From: SFHK01 sp964554795 | GTDB taxonomy: Bacteria > Bacillota > Clostridia > Christensenellales > Aristaeellaceae | NCBI GenBank assembly: GCA_964554795.1 | Contig: CAZKQB010000032.1 | Location: 1-40,458 of the forward strand | Length of the DNA: 40,458 bases | Direction: 5' to 3' | In this document: piece by piece, positions 1 to 8,444 of the stretch | How the letters are laid out: the number at the start of each line of letters is the position of its first letter | How positions within the stretch are numbered: position 1 is the stretch's first letter | Program-made: the position numbers and the translations under genes | The notes under the pieces: model-generated | What the model saw: the letters and a program-made list of their open reading frames with translations, nothing else | Database searches by the model: none | Told to the model about the DNA's origin: nothing

Positions 1-128
1 CCTTCCAGGATTATGACTTCTTCATGCTGTTGTCCGGCTTCTACACCTTGGTCAGTCTGACCGCAGGTATCGTCATCGATATCAGCTACGGCTTCATTGA
101 CCCGAGAATCAGGATGGGAGCGAAGTAA
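1..128 (+). CDS. oppB: OppB-type ABC transporter permease, C-terminal end only (partial)
   Basis: The window opens inside a reading frame (first full codon at 3) that ends with TAA at 126-128. The 41 visible residues contain a hydrophobic stretch and end in YGFIDPRIRMGAK. That is the usual C-terminus of the inner permease of dipeptide/oligopeptide ABC importers (binding-protein-dependent permease family). The A of its stop codon is the first base of the oppC start, so the two genes are translationally coupled. The rest of the gene and any oppA binding-protein gene lie outside the window. The family is well supported by the motif and by oppC-oppD-oppF following directly. Confidence 0.85.
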   Translation, partial: FQDYDFFMLLSGFYTLVSLTAGIVIDISYGFIDPRIRMGAK

Positions 129-1711
129 TGATGGACAAGAATATCAATAATATTCCCATTGAGAAATTTCGGTTTGCGACCAGGAATGACCTGTATCATG
201 ACAGCAAATTCGAAACCAAGCCCGTAAGCTATTTCCAGGGTGCCTTCCAGCGCTTCAGCAGGAATAAGGGCGCCGTGGTCGGCGGCACGGTGATTGCCGT
301 GCTGGTGCTTTTCGCGCTTATCGCACCCTACTTCACCCCCTTTAAGCCTGCCTATTATGATATGGTCTATGCCTATGCCTATCCCAAGCTGAACTGCTTT
401 GCCGAAAGCGACATCAATTTCTGGGATGGCTGCAAGAGCAAGACCACCAGCTATGTGGGCTACCTGAAGGATCTGGCTATTGCCGTTGAAACGGGCAGAG
501 AGGTCATCAAGAACGGCGAATACACCATCAGCGAGGATGGCAAGGAATACACCTATCGCTATGATACCTATTATGGCGTGGGCTTTGGCAAGTATAAGAC
601 CATCTCCACCGAGGAATTCAATTCCATCCAGGAATATCAGCTGAGAACGGGCCGGCAGGTGCTCTATCCCATCGTCAAGGTTTCGGACAGGCCGAGCCTG
701 GAAAAGAACAAGTACGATGCCAATATCTACTATAAGCTGGAAAACGCCAAGGCCTCCGTTGTCCGGCCCAAGCTGGACAAGGAAGGGAACATCGTCAACA
801 ACTATTGGCGGTACGAAGATGGCAAGGCCAGCACCTCCATCCCGGAGTACAATTCCCTGCGCATTGAGGGCGAAAACGGCATCCAGGATAAGGGCAAGAC
901 CTACTACTACGCCTACGGCCGCAAGGTGGACGGCGGTATTGAGGTTCGTGCCGAGTATTACGAATACTATATCTATCAGCATACCGAGGTGCTCAAGGAC
1001 GGCATTACGGAGCCTACGTTCATCTTCGGTACCACCCAGACCGGCAAGGATATCTTCGCCTGCCTGGCCTATGGCGCACGCTTCTCTTTCGTGTTTGCCA
1101 CGGTTGTTGCAGTTGTCAATTTCATTGTGGGCGTAATCTGGGGCTCCATTTCCGGCTACAGCGGCGGCAGGGTTGACCTGTATATGGAGCGCATCGCAGA
1201 TATTCTGGGTTCCGTGCCCACCATGATCGTCATCACCCTGCTCAAGTATCATATGGGCGCTTCCAGCCAGGCGCTGGTGCTGTTTATAGCCTTCTTTGTC
1301 ACAGGCTGGATTGGCATGGCAGGCACCACACGCATGCAGTTCTACCGCTTCAAGAACCAGGAATACGTTCTGGCGGCAAGAACGCTGGGCGCCCGGGATT
1401 CCCGCATCATGTTCAAGCACATTTTCCCCAACGGCCTTGGCACCATCGTGACCAGCGCCGCGCTGGTGATCCCCGGCATGATTTACTCCGAAACCAGCCT
1501 TACCTATCTGGGCATCATCAATCTGGAGGCAGGCAATACCACCTCTGTGGGCACGCTGATTGCGGCAGGCCAGCAATCCATCACCGCCGATGCAGCCTAT
1601 GTGGCTCTCTTCCCCTGCCTGTTCCTGATCCTGCTGATGCTGAGCTTTAACCTGTTCGGCAACGGATTGCGCGATGCGTTCAATCCTTCTCTGAGAGGAA
1701 CGGAGGATTAA
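128..1711 (+). CDS. oppC: OppC-type oligopeptide ABC transporter permease with large extracytoplasmic insertion
   Basis: Second membrane subunit of an oligopeptide importer, 527 residues against about 300 in typical OppC. After a cytoplasmic N-terminus the first membrane helix is at about 49-67. A Tyr-rich polar stretch of about 215 residues follows (about 75-293), where the family normally has a short loop. The standard permease core then resumes (FGTTQTGKDIFA at 300-311, the family's FGTDxxGRD) with further helices and the EAA-loop motif LAARTLGARDSRIMFKHIFP that contacts the ATPases. The insert follows helix 1 and so should face outward; this is inferred from topology. Start: tandem ATGs at 128 and 131, GGGAG at 116-120; the first overlaps the oppB stop. 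The family is certain; the role of the insert is unknown. Confidence 0.93.
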   Translation: MMDKNINNIPIEKFRFATRNDLYHDSKFETKPVSYFQGAFQRFSRNKGAVVGGTVIAVLVLFALIAPYFTPFKPAYYDMVYAYAYPKLNCFAESDINFWDGCKSKTTSYVGYLKDLAIAVETGREVIKNGEYTISEDGKEYTYRYDTYYGVGFGKYKTISTEEFNSIQEYQLRTGRQVLYPIVKVSDRPSLEKNKYDANIYYKLENAKASVVRPKLDKEGNIVNNYWRYEDGKASTSIPEYNSLRIEGENGIQDKGKTYYYAYGRKVDGGIEVRAEYYEYYIYQHTEVLKDGITEPTFIFGTTQTGKDIFACLAYGARFSFVFATVVAVVNFIVGVIWGSISGYSGGRVDLYMERIADILGSVPTMIVITLLKYHMGASSQALVLFIAFFVTGWIGMAGTTRMQFYRFKNQEYVLAARTLGARDSRIMFKHIFPNGLGTIVTSAALVIPGMIYSETSLTYLGIINLEAGNTTSVGTLIAAGQQSITADAAYVALFPCLFLILLMLSFNLFGNGLRDAFNPSLRGTED

Positions 1712-1713
1712 GC

Positions 1714-3948
1714 ATGAATAAAGAGATTAAGCTGTCTGTAAATGATCTGAAAATCTCCTTCCGTACAGACGCCGGCAAGGTGCAGGCTGTACGCAACATC
1801 TCCTTCGATCTTTATAAGGGCGAGACCCTGGCGATCGTTGGCGAGTCCGGCTCCGGCAAGTCCGTTACCTCTAAGGCCATCATGGGCATCTCCGCCGGCA
1901 ACTCAATCTATGAGGGCGGCGAGATCCTCTATGACGGACAGGATCTGACCCGCATCCCCGAGGAGGAGATGCACAAGCTTCGCGGCGATAAGATTGCCAT
2001 GATCTTCCAGGATCCGCTGTCCTCTCTGAACCCTATCATGCGGATTGGCAAGCAGATCACCGAGGCCATGCTTCTCAAGAACAAGGCAAACCGCAAGGAG
2101 GGTCGCGTTACCTTCAATAAGACGTTGGCGCTCCTGTCCAAGACGATCAAGAAGGCGCTTGCCGAGGATCCCAGCAGCGGCATTACTGCTGCGGAGGTAG
2201 ACAAGTACATCAAGACCTTCGACGCTTTCAACATTCAGGCCATTAAGCTTGAAAACAGCTACAACGACGCCCGTACCGCTGCGGAAGAAATGATCGCCGT
2301 GATTGAGGATCTGCTTTTCATGACCGAGAAAAAGCAGAAGGTCGACGTTGTGGGCTCTCTGAATCTGATTCGGAACAAGCTCAAGGGGATTTGCGACAAA
2401 TTCTTTGTGTCCGGCTACGCGGACGTACTGAAGAACCATGCGGCGGCCGTTGAGGACGCCTATCGCGCCGAGCGCGCCAAGGTCTCTGCGATGGAGGTTG
2501 TCCGGAAGCTTTTGGGCAACGGCGCTTCCAAGAACGAGGCATCCCCTGAAACGGTTGAGACTCTGAAGTCGCTTAAGAAAACCGCGCAGGAAATGCTGGA
2601 GCGGCCTCAGTACAACTTCTTCCGGATCGGCTACTATGTCTATAAGCATCCGGATAAGGATCTGAGCCAGATGCCTGCCGACAAGGCCAACGAAATGGCC
2701 CTGAATTTCCTCAATGAGGATTTTATGGATTCGTTTATGGTGCTTGTCCGGCTTGCCGTGCGGTATTCCTTCGACAAGACCAACGAGAGCAAGAAGGTTG
2801 CCGTCGAGGAAATCAAAAAGGCCATCAGCTTCTTCAGAGCCGGTAACTTTACCGCGCAGGAGGCGGAAAAGACCTGCAAGCACACCAACAACAGCATTGC
2901 TGCGGCCATCGACCCTCTTGCCATTGTCAAGGATAACGTGGCCTACACCTTTGGCAGCACCATCGAAAGGGAAGTAGAGAAATACTTCTTCTACCTTAAG
3001 AACAATCCGAAGGAGGAGGCTCGCTTCGCACGCCAGACCGCGCATCGGGAGGCGCTGCTTGCCAAGGGCAAAAAGGTGGACTGGAAGATCGTTCCCAAGT
3101 CCGTGATCGATCCTCAGGTTCAGATCGAGGCCATCGTTTCCGTTTGCTCCCGCGTGCTGAACAAATTCGAGGCGGATCTTGCCGCGGCCGAGCGATTTGA
3201 CGCGGATCAGCGCTGCATGGAGCTCATCGATTTCCTTAAGGCGAAGGCGTCTCAGGTCGTTTATACGCTCACCAAGCGGATTGCCAAGGAAAAGGCCATC
3301 AAGCTCATGGAGGAGGTTGGTATTCCCGAGGCGCGAATCCGCTACAAGCAGTATCCCTTTGAGTTCTCCGGCGGCATGCGTCAGCGCATCGTAATTGCCA
3401 TCGCTCTTTCGGCCAACCCGGACATCCTCATCTGCGACGAGCCGACCACGGCCCTGGACGTTACGATTCAGGCGCAGATTCTGGAGCTGATCAACCGGCT
3501 TAAGAAGGAGCGCAACCTGTCCATCATCTTCATCACCCATGACCTGGGTGTTGTGGCGAACATGGCGGACAGAATCGCCGTTATGTATGCCGGCAAGATC
3601 GTCGAGTACGGCACGGCTGAGGAGGTATTCTATAACCCGCAGCATCCCTATACCTGGGCGCTGCTGTCCTCCATGCCTGATTTGGATACCAACGAGAAGC
3701 TGGATGCCATTCCCGGCACTCCTCCCAACATGATTTATCCCCCCGTAGGCGATGCGTTTGCCGAACGAAACAAGTACGCAATGGAGATCGACTACGAGAT
3801 GCAGCCGCCCATGTATGAGGTTTCGCCCACGCATTACGCGGCTACCTGGCTGCTCCATCCCAACGCGCCCAAGGTGGAGATACCCAAGATCATTACTGAG
3901 CGTATCCAGCGAATGAAGGAAAGGGGCGGCAACCATGGAGAATCGTGA
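1714..3948 (+). CDS. oppD: OppD-type ABC transporter ATPase with about 400-residue internal insertion
   Basis: Cytoplasmic ATPase that powers oligopeptide uptake, 744 residues against about 330-350 normally. Visible parts in order: Walker A GESGSGKS (43-50), Q-loop FQDP (98-101), signature FSGGMRQR (from 551), Walker B ILICDEPT (571-578), H-loop His609, then the C-terminal oligopeptide-transporter extension with the HPYTWALLSSMP segment. The family has about 50 residues between Q-loop and signature. Here an extra block of about 400 residues, predicted mostly helical and charged, sits at about 125-525, in the helical subdomain. Removing it restores normal length, so this is an insertion and not a fusion. 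GGAGG at 1702-1706 precedes ATG 1714, two bases after oppC; the 3' end overlaps oppF by 14 bases. Confidence 0.94.
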   Translation: MNKEIKLSVNDLKISFRTDAGKVQAVRNISFDLYKGETLAIVGESGSGKSVTSKAIMGISAGNSIYEGGEILYDGQDLTRIPEEEMHKLRGDKIAMIFQDPLSSLNPIMRIGKQITEAMLLKNKANRKEGRVTFNKTLALLSKTIKKALAEDPSSGITAAEVDKYIKTFDAFNIQAIKLENSYNDARTAAEEMIAVIEDLLFMTEKKQKVDVVGSLNLIRNKLKGICDKFFVSGYADVLKNHAAAVEDAYRAERAKVSAMEVVRKLLGNGASKNEASPETVETLKSLKKTAQEMLERPQYNFFRIGYYVYKHPDKDLSQMPADKANEMALNFLNEDFMDSFMVLVRLAVRYSFDKTNESKKVAVEEIKKAISFFRAGNFTAQEAEKTCKHTNNSIAAAIDPLAIVKDNVAYTFGSTIEREVEKYFFYLKNNPKEEARFARQTAHREALLAKGKKVDWKIVPKSVIDPQVQIEAIVSVCSRVLNKFEADLAAAERFDADQRCMELIDFLKAKASQVVYTLTKRIAKEKAIKLMEEVGIPEARIRYKQYPFEFSGGMRQRIVIAIALSANPDILICDEPTTALDVTIQAQILELINRLKKERNLSIIFITHDLGVVANMADRIAVMYAGKIVEYGTAEEVFYNPQHPYTWALLSSMPDLDTNEKLDAIPGTPPNMIYPPVGDAFAERNKYAMEIDYEMQPPMYEVSPTHYAATWLLHPNAPKVEIPKIITERIQRMKERGGNHGES

Positions 3949-5191
3949 AGTATTGCTGAAAGTAGATCACCTTTGTCAGTACTTTCGCTTGGGGCGCAAG
4001 GATCTGAAGGCGGTTGACGATGTAAGCTTTGAGATCAGAAAGGGCGAATCCTTTGGTCTGGTCGGCGAATCCGGTTGCGGCAAAACCACGACCGGACGTT
4101 CGATCATCAAGCTGTACGACATCACCTCCGGAAACGTTTACTTCAAGGGTGAAAGAATCAGCGCCGGCATCCGCTCTTATCAGGACGCCATTTCCGCCGC
4201 CCGTAACGAGGCATCCGCAAAGATCAAGGCACTCCGCGCCGAAAAGGGTGCAGATGGCGCAAGAAAGGCCGAGATTCAGGAGGAGATCAAAAAGATCAAC
4301 CAGGAGCTTGGAGCCGTGGTTGACAAGAATCGTGCGCTGATCAGAGACGCCAAATCCAACAACCGGGACGTTGACAAGAGGTATGTTCAGTCCCTGCTCA
4401 AGCAGCTGGAGGCGGAGTATAGTAAGAAGCTTGAGGCGGCTGCCGGCAATGAAAAGGAGCTTGCCGCCCTCAGGAAGGAATACAAGAGCCGCTGCCGCGT
4501 GGCCAAGAGAAGCAAGCTGATTACCCAGATTCAGATGATCTTCCAGGATCCCATCGCGTCTCTGGATCCCCGCATGACCGTTCGCGATATCATTGCCGAG
4601 GGTCTGGTGATTCAGGGCATTACCGACAAGGAGTACATTAACGAGAAGGTCTACGAGATTCTGGAGATGGTCGGCCTCGTTCGCGAGCATGCGGATCGTT
4701 ATCCCCATGAGTTCTCCGGCGGTCAGCGTCAGCGTATCGGCATTGCGAGGGCGGTTATCATGCAGCCCGAGATGATCATTGCCGACGAGCCGGTTTCGGC
4801 ACTGGACGTATCCATTCAGGCGCAGGTCATCAACCTTCTGAATGATCTGAGAGAGCGGCTGGGTCTTACCATTCTGTTTATTGCGCACGATCTGTCGGTT
4901 GTGAAATACTTCTCCGACCGAATCGGCGTTATGTACTTTGGCAAGATGGTCGAGCTGGCGGATTCCGACGAGCTGTTCAGGAATCCCCTGCATCCCTATA
5001 CGAAGTCCCTGCTCTCTGCGATTCCTCTGCCCGATCCCGTGTATGAGAAGCAGCGCACGAGAATCATCTACAATCCCATTGCGGAGCACGATTATTCCGT
5101 GGACACGCCCTCGTTCCGCGAGATTGCACCGGGACATTTCGTGTACTGCAACGACGCCGAAGAGGTAAAATACAGGCAGCAGCGCAAGTGA
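3935..5191 (+). CDS. oppF: OppF-type ABC transporter ATPase with coiled-coil-like insertion
   Basis: Second ATPase of the oligopeptide importer, partner of OppD; 418 residues. Walker A GESGCGKT is at 44-51, Q-loop FQDP at 203-206, signature FSGGQRQR from 260, Walker B MIIADEP with D284/E285, then the H-loop FIAHD and the C-terminal HPYTKSLLSAIP segment. Walker A and Q-loop lie about 150 residues apart, where the family has about 45. The extra stretch (about 75-195) is rich in Lys, Glu, Ala and Arg and reads like a helical coiled coil. Start ATG 3935 lies inside the end of oppD, behind AAAGGGGCGG, indicating coupled translation. Odd point: OppC, OppD and OppF all carry inserts. Confidence 0.94.
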   Translation: MENREVLLKVDHLCQYFRLGRKDLKAVDDVSFEIRKGESFGLVGESGCGKTTTGRSIIKLYDITSGNVYFKGERISAGIRSYQDAISAARNEASAKIKALRAEKGADGARKAEIQEEIKKINQELGAVVDKNRALIRDAKSNNRDVDKRYVQSLLKQLEAEYSKKLEAAAGNEKELAALRKEYKSRCRVAKRSKLITQIQMIFQDPIASLDPRMTVRDIIAEGLVIQGITDKEYINEKVYEILEMVGLVREHADRYPHEFSGGQRQRIGIARAVIMQPEMIIADEPVSALDVSIQAQVINLLNDLRERLGLTILFIAHDLSVVKYFSDRIGVMYFGKMVELADSDELFRNPLHPYTKSLLSAIPLPDPVYEKQRTRIIYNPIAEHDYSVDTPSFREIAPGHFVYCNDAEEVKYRQQRK

Positions 5192-5209
5192 CAGGACGGA
5201 TGAGAAGCA

Positions 5210-5629
5210 GTGAAGAAGATAACGAAAGCCGCATTCAGGAACTATGCCATTTGTGCCGGCATTGAGGTGCTGATTGCCTTCCTTGTGATCTGGTCAAAGG
5301 GTTTTTTCGCTCATAGCGCGGCGGTGAATGTCCAGATCCTGTCCGACGCATTCTTCGTCTCGGGCATCTTGATGACCCTTTTCGGGGGATTGATGTTTGT
5401 CAGCAGTGAAGGCGCGCTCATTGGCATCAGCTTTGTGCTCAGAAATGTCGTTCTTGCCTTCATTCCCATGGGCCGGGCGAGACACGAGGTGTATGCCGAT
5501 TATCGTGCGCGCAAGCTCAGCAAGAAAAAAAGGGGCGGCATTCACTATGTTCTTCTAACAGGGCTTTTCTTCCTCTTTATCGGAATCGTCTTTACGGCGA
5601 TCTGGTATGTAGCCTTCTATACCGTATAG
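5210..5629 (+). CDS. DUF3899-like small membrane protein
   Basis: 139 residues, with three hydrophobic segments that look like membrane helices (about 13-33, 43-65 and 113-137) joined by a basic cytoplasmic stretch (YRARKLSKKKRGG). Composition and the segment LSDAFFVSGILMTLFGGLMF resemble the DUF3899 family of Bacillota, which has no assigned function; this assignment is from memory of the family pattern. The start is GTG 5210, because the nearby ATG at 5200 runs at once into a stop. The gene lies 18 bases after oppF and before the operon terminator, so it is probably the last gene of the opp transcript. A transporter-accessory role is only suggested by position. Confidence 0.72.
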   Translation: MKKITKAAFRNYAICAGIEVLIAFLVIWSKGFFAHSAAVNVQILSDAFFVSGILMTLFGGLMFVSSEGALIGISFVLRNVVLAFIPMGRARHEVYADYRARKLSKKKRGGIHYVLLTGLFFLFIGIVFTAIWYVAFYTV

Positions 5630-5657
5630 AGGGCTCTCAGGAAGGGTCCGCCAAACG

Positions 5658-5715
5658 CGCCCCATTTGCCGAGCGGGTATGATGCATGCCGGCTTCGGCA
5701 AATGGGGCGTTCTTT
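5658..5715 (+). terminator. Rho-independent terminator of the opp operon
   Basis: A perfect 15-bp stem (5658-5672 with 5695-5709, arm CGCCCCATTTGCCGA), a 22-base loop that can pair further, and a TTCTTTT tail. It lies 28 bases after the last opp-operon gene. Confidence 0.88.
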
Positions 5716-5943
5716 TGCGAAAACGGCCGCGCGCGTTGCTTTTGCGTGCGCGGAAATGAGTCTTCAGAGGACGGCAAGGCGGCCGATCCGGCTTTGCAGC
5801 TTTCGGGGAGGGCGCGAATGGCAGGCTGCAGGCCCGCCTTCACGCTTTTGAAGCGGAACGGCTTGGCTTTTTATCGGGCATTCGTTTTCGCGCGTTCCCT
5901 TATCCAATCGGTGCGCAGGGTCTTCCTCCCTCCCCGGACGGTC
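5716..5943. other. Intergenic stretch without recognisable gene
   Basis: Between the opp terminator and the next promoter there are about 230 bases. Short open frames exist on both strands, but none has a ribosome binding site or a recognisable protein pattern. I see no RNA gene or repeat here. Confidence 0.5.
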
Positions 5944-5972
5944 TTGACACTGTCGCCAGGGACGTTTATAAT
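5944..5972 (+). promoter_or_regulatory. Consensus sigma-A promoter
   Basis: TTGACA (5944-5949), 17-base spacer, TATAAT (5967-5972): a perfect match to the housekeeping consensus. Transcription should begin near 5979, so the ATG at 5981 would be leaderless, and ATG 6008 is favoured as start of the next gene. Confidence 0.9.
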
Positions 5973-6007
5973 ATGATTGGATGTTCGGAAAGGGCGGCGG
6001 AACGAAA

Positions 6008-6610
6008 ATGTTGAAAAGGGCATACGACGCAATTCTCCTTCTCGGGCTTCGGCTGAATCCGGACGGAAGCGCGCAGGAGGAAATGCTTCTGCGATCCAGG
6101 AAGGCGGCGGAGCTTTGGAAGGCGGGCGTCGCGCCGGTGATCGTGGCCTGCGGCGGTCCCACGGGCGGCAGCGGCCGCACGGAGGCGGAGGTTCTGAAGG
6201 AGGAGCTGGTCTCCCTTGGCGTGGACGAAAGCGCCGTGCTGTTGGAGGATCGCTCGATGATTACCACGGAGAACATCGTCAACGCAAAGGCCATTCTCGG
6301 CCCGGACCGGCGGAACGTGGCGCTGGTCACCAGCGATTATCATGTGTTCCGTTCCCGGCTGATTTGCCGTCGGCTCGGCTTTCGCGCAAAGGGCTTCGGC
6401 GCGCGCACGCCGGGCGGACAGGAAAAGCGCGACAACCGAAGACTGGAGGCCATGTTCACTGCAGACATGCTGCTTGGCTGGGATGCGGGCGATAAAAAAC
6501 GTCCGAAATGGGCCGAGACGCTGCGCAGGCGTGTCGCCATGCCCATTTTGCGTCGCCGCGGTTATACAATTCCGGAGCGGGAAAAGAAAAACAATCGGCA
6601 GGAGGGGTAA
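6008..6610 (+). CDS. YdcF/SanA family (DUF218) protein
   Basis: 200 residues. The pattern AYDAILLLGLRL near the start, VIVACGGPTGG, the Glu-rich stretch SMITTENIVNAKAIL and VALVTSDYHVFRSRLI match the DUF218/YdcF family. Its members are linked to envelope barrier function or bind S-adenosylmethionine; the reaction is unsettled. Unlike SanA there is no N-terminal membrane anchor, so this copy looks cytoplasmic. ATG 6008 is chosen because the upstream ATG 5981 would sit at the predicted transcription start, and AAAGGGCGG precedes 6008. Only two bases separate it from the following dehydrogenase gene, whose ribosome binding site lies inside its 3' end, so they share a transcript. Confidence 0.82.
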   Translation: MLKRAYDAILLLGLRLNPDGSAQEEMLLRSRKAAELWKAGVAPVIVACGGPTGGSGRTEAEVLKEELVSLGVDESAVLLEDRSMITTENIVNAKAILGPDRRNVALVTSDYHVFRSRLICRRLGFRAKGFGARTPGGQEKRDNRRLEAMFTADMLLGWDAGDKKRPKWAETLRRRVAMPILRRRGYTIPEREKKNNRQEG

Positions 6611-6612
6611 AT

Positions 6613-7398
6613 ATGATTCTCGATTCCTTTAGTCTGAAGGGCAAGGTTGCCTGGATTACCGGCGCTAGCTATGGCATCGGTTTTGCCATTGCCACCGCGT
6701 TCCACGAGGCGGGCGCGAAAATCGTGTTCAACGACATCAATCAGGAGCTCGTCGACAAGGGTCTGGCCTCCTATAAGGAAATCGGCATTGACGCGAAGGG
6801 CTATGTGTGCGACGTGACCGACGAGGAGCAGGTTACCGCCCTGGCCGCCCGCATCAAGGAGGAAGTGGGCACGATCGACATTCTGGTGAATAACGCCGGC
6901 ATTATCAAGCGCATTCCGATGTGCGAAATGTCCGCAGCGGATTTCCGCAAGGTCATCGACGTCGACCTCAACGCCCCCTTCATTTGCTCGAAGGCCGTCA
7001 TTCCGCAGATGATCGAAAAGGGTCACGGCAAAATCATCAACATCTGCTCGATGATGAGCGAGCTGGGCCGCGAAACCGTGTCGGCCTACGCCAGCGCAAA
7101 GGGCGGACTGAAGATGCTCACCCGCAATATCTGCGCCGAATACGGCGAGAAGAACATTCAGTGCAACGGCATCGGCCCCGGCTATATCGAGACCCCGCAG
7201 ACCGCGCCGCTGCGCGTGCCTGGCCATCCGTTCAACGAGTTCATCATCGGCAAAACGCCCGCCGCGCGCTGGGGCAATACCAGCGACCTGATGGGCCCGG
7301 CCGTGTTCCTGGCCTCCGACGCCTCCAACTTCGTGAACGGTCATGTGCTGTACGTGGACGGCGGCATTCTGGCCTCTATCGGCAAGCAGCCGAAATAA
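6613..7398 (+). CDS. SDR oxidoreductase, gluconate 5-dehydrogenase-like
   Basis: 261-residue short-chain dehydrogenase. Cofactor motif TGASYGIG at 16-23, NNAG at 93-96, catalytic Ser146, Tyr159 and Lys163 (YASAK). The C-terminal pattern (KTPAARWG, VFLASDASNFVNGHVLYVDGG, ending IGKQPK) is the one seen in gluconate 5-dehydrogenases, which interconvert gluconate and 5-ketogluconate. Related sugar-acid substrates cannot be excluded. ATG 6613 follows a strong GGAGGGG at 6601-6607; an open frame reaches further upstream but overlaps the previous gene and lacks family homology. No gluconate kinase or transporter lies nearby, so the physiological substrate is uncertain. Confidence 0.88.
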   Translation: MILDSFSLKGKVAWITGASYGIGFAIATAFHEAGAKIVFNDINQELVDKGLASYKEIGIDAKGYVCDVTDEEQVTALAARIKEEVGTIDILVNNAGIIKRIPMCEMSAADFRKVIDVDLNAPFICSKAVIPQMIEKGHGKIINICSMMSELGRETVSAYASAKGGLKMLTRNICAEYGEKNIQCNGIGPGYIETPQTAPLRVPGHPFNEFIIGKTPAARWGNTSDLMGPAVFLASDASNFVNGHVLYVDGGILASIGKQPK

Positions 7399-7404
7399 TG
7401 CAAG

Positions 7405-8199
7405 ATGACAATCGGTCGCAAATGTCTTCGCCCGGATGTCTACGACGAAAACACGTTTGTCGCCAGTGAGAACGACGAACCGGTCGGTACGTGCACCGTT
7501 CAGCCGCGCCGGATGGGTCTGTTCCCCGACATGCCGAGGCAATATGTAATCAGAGCCGCGGGCGACGACCGCGCGCTGCACATTCTGTACGGCGCGGCGG
7601 TCGCGCGCGCCCGTGTGCTGGCCGCGAAGGCCGCCCAGCCTGCCCGCGTGTATGCAGAGGTCGATGTAGGCGACGAGCCGTCGCTGGAGGTGTTGCACGC
7701 GCTGGGGTTCTCGGACGGCGACGGCGTCGTTCGAACCTACCGCAGGGTCACCGACCAGATGAACGTGCGGCTACTTCCCGAGGGCTGTACCATCGTGCGC
7801 GATTTTCTTGCGGACGAAACCGAGCGCCGATTCTTTCTGGAGCGCTATAACGCCTGCTTCGGCCTGCGCTGCAACGAGGAATGGCTGGAGGAAATCACCT
7901 CTCAGCCGGATTTCGCGCGCATTCTTATGGTCTCGCCGGACGACCTGTGCGGCGAGCTGCTGGTGTGGACGGAGGACGGCGAGGGCGTGATCGGCATCCT
8001 TCAGACGGCGCGCCGCTGGCGCAGGCAGGGTGTGGCATCCTACCTCATCGAGGACGCCAGACTCTACTTTGCGTCCCTCGGCCTCGCCTATTCCCATTTT
8101 GACGTCTGGCTTGAAGCGCCCGGCTGCCTACCCCTTGCGCGCAGCCTTGGCTACTCTGGCGAGGATCCCCTGATCCTCTACCCGTCGCTTCTTTTGTAG
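7405..8199 (+). CDS. GNAT acetyltransferase with two GNAT-like halves
   Basis: 264 residues. The C-terminal half holds a clear acetyl-CoA-binding motif A (ARRWRRQGVASYLIEDA) followed by the usual motif B region (FDVWLEAPGCLPLARSLGY). The N-terminal half has similar secondary-structure order (ENDEPVGTCTV, AEVDVGDEPSLEVLHALGF) but lacks an intact acetyl-CoA loop, so it looks like a degenerate GNAT fold. Tandem GNAT proteins of this kind are common in Bacillota; the acceptor is not predictable. ATG 7405 lies six bases after the dehydrogenase stop, without a clear ribosome binding site, so translation is probably coupled. A terminator follows, making this the last gene of the three-gene unit. Confidence 0.75.
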   Translation: MTIGRKCLRPDVYDENTFVASENDEPVGTCTVQPRRMGLFPDMPRQYVIRAAGDDRALHILYGAAVARARVLAAKAAQPARVYAEVDVGDEPSLEVLHALGFSDGDGVVRTYRRVTDQMNVRLLPEGCTIVRDFLADETERRFFLERYNACFGLRCNEEWLEEITSQPDFARILMVSPDDLCGELLVWTEDGEGVIGILQTARRWRRQGVASYLIEDARLYFASLGLAYSHFDVWLEAPGCLPLARSLGYSGEDPLILYPSLLL

Positions 8200-8214
8200 A
8201 CTGTTTTGAAGGTC

Positions 8215-8265
8215 CATCCCGCGGCCCGCCGGAAAAGAATGCCGGACGGACGGCGGGATGTTTTT
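8215..8265 (+). terminator. Rho-independent terminator
   Basis: Arms CATCCCGC (8215-8222) and GCGGGATG (8253-8260) with more GC pairing inside (CCGG/CCGG), followed by five T. It ends the YdcF-dehydrogenase-GNAT unit. Confidence 0.82.
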
Positions 8266-8352
8266 GATTTGGTTTTCCATTCTCGCGCAGAGTGCCTGGG
8301 GCGGGAATTTCCACCCGCGGGACCCCCTCGGTTAAAAATGGCCGCACGGGGG

Positions 8353-8382
8353 TTTACAAAACACAGTGCTTCGCGGTATAAT
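8353..8382 (+). promoter_or_regulatory. Sigma-A promoter upstream of the NUDIX-ruvC-ruvA unit
   Basis: TTTACA (8353-8358), 18-base spacer, TATAAT (8377-8382). The next gene starts about 60 bases downstream. The DNA between terminator and promoter (8266-8352) shows no feature. Confidence 0.8.
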
Positions 8383-8444
8383 TGACGCAATAAAAGATTT
8401 TGGGGGCGTGTACCCTGCACCCCGGACGAAAGGAACTGATTCCT

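Noticed and set aside
86..3936. Long open frames on the minus strand opposite oppC and oppD (about 500 and 680 residues)
   Set aside because: They are shadows of highly biased coding DNA. The proteins are compositionally odd, lack any family pattern, and the + strand genes are certain.
5637..5976. Short frames between opp operon and YdcF gene
   Set aside because: They overlap a clear terminator or promoter, have no ribosome binding site and no protein-like pattern.
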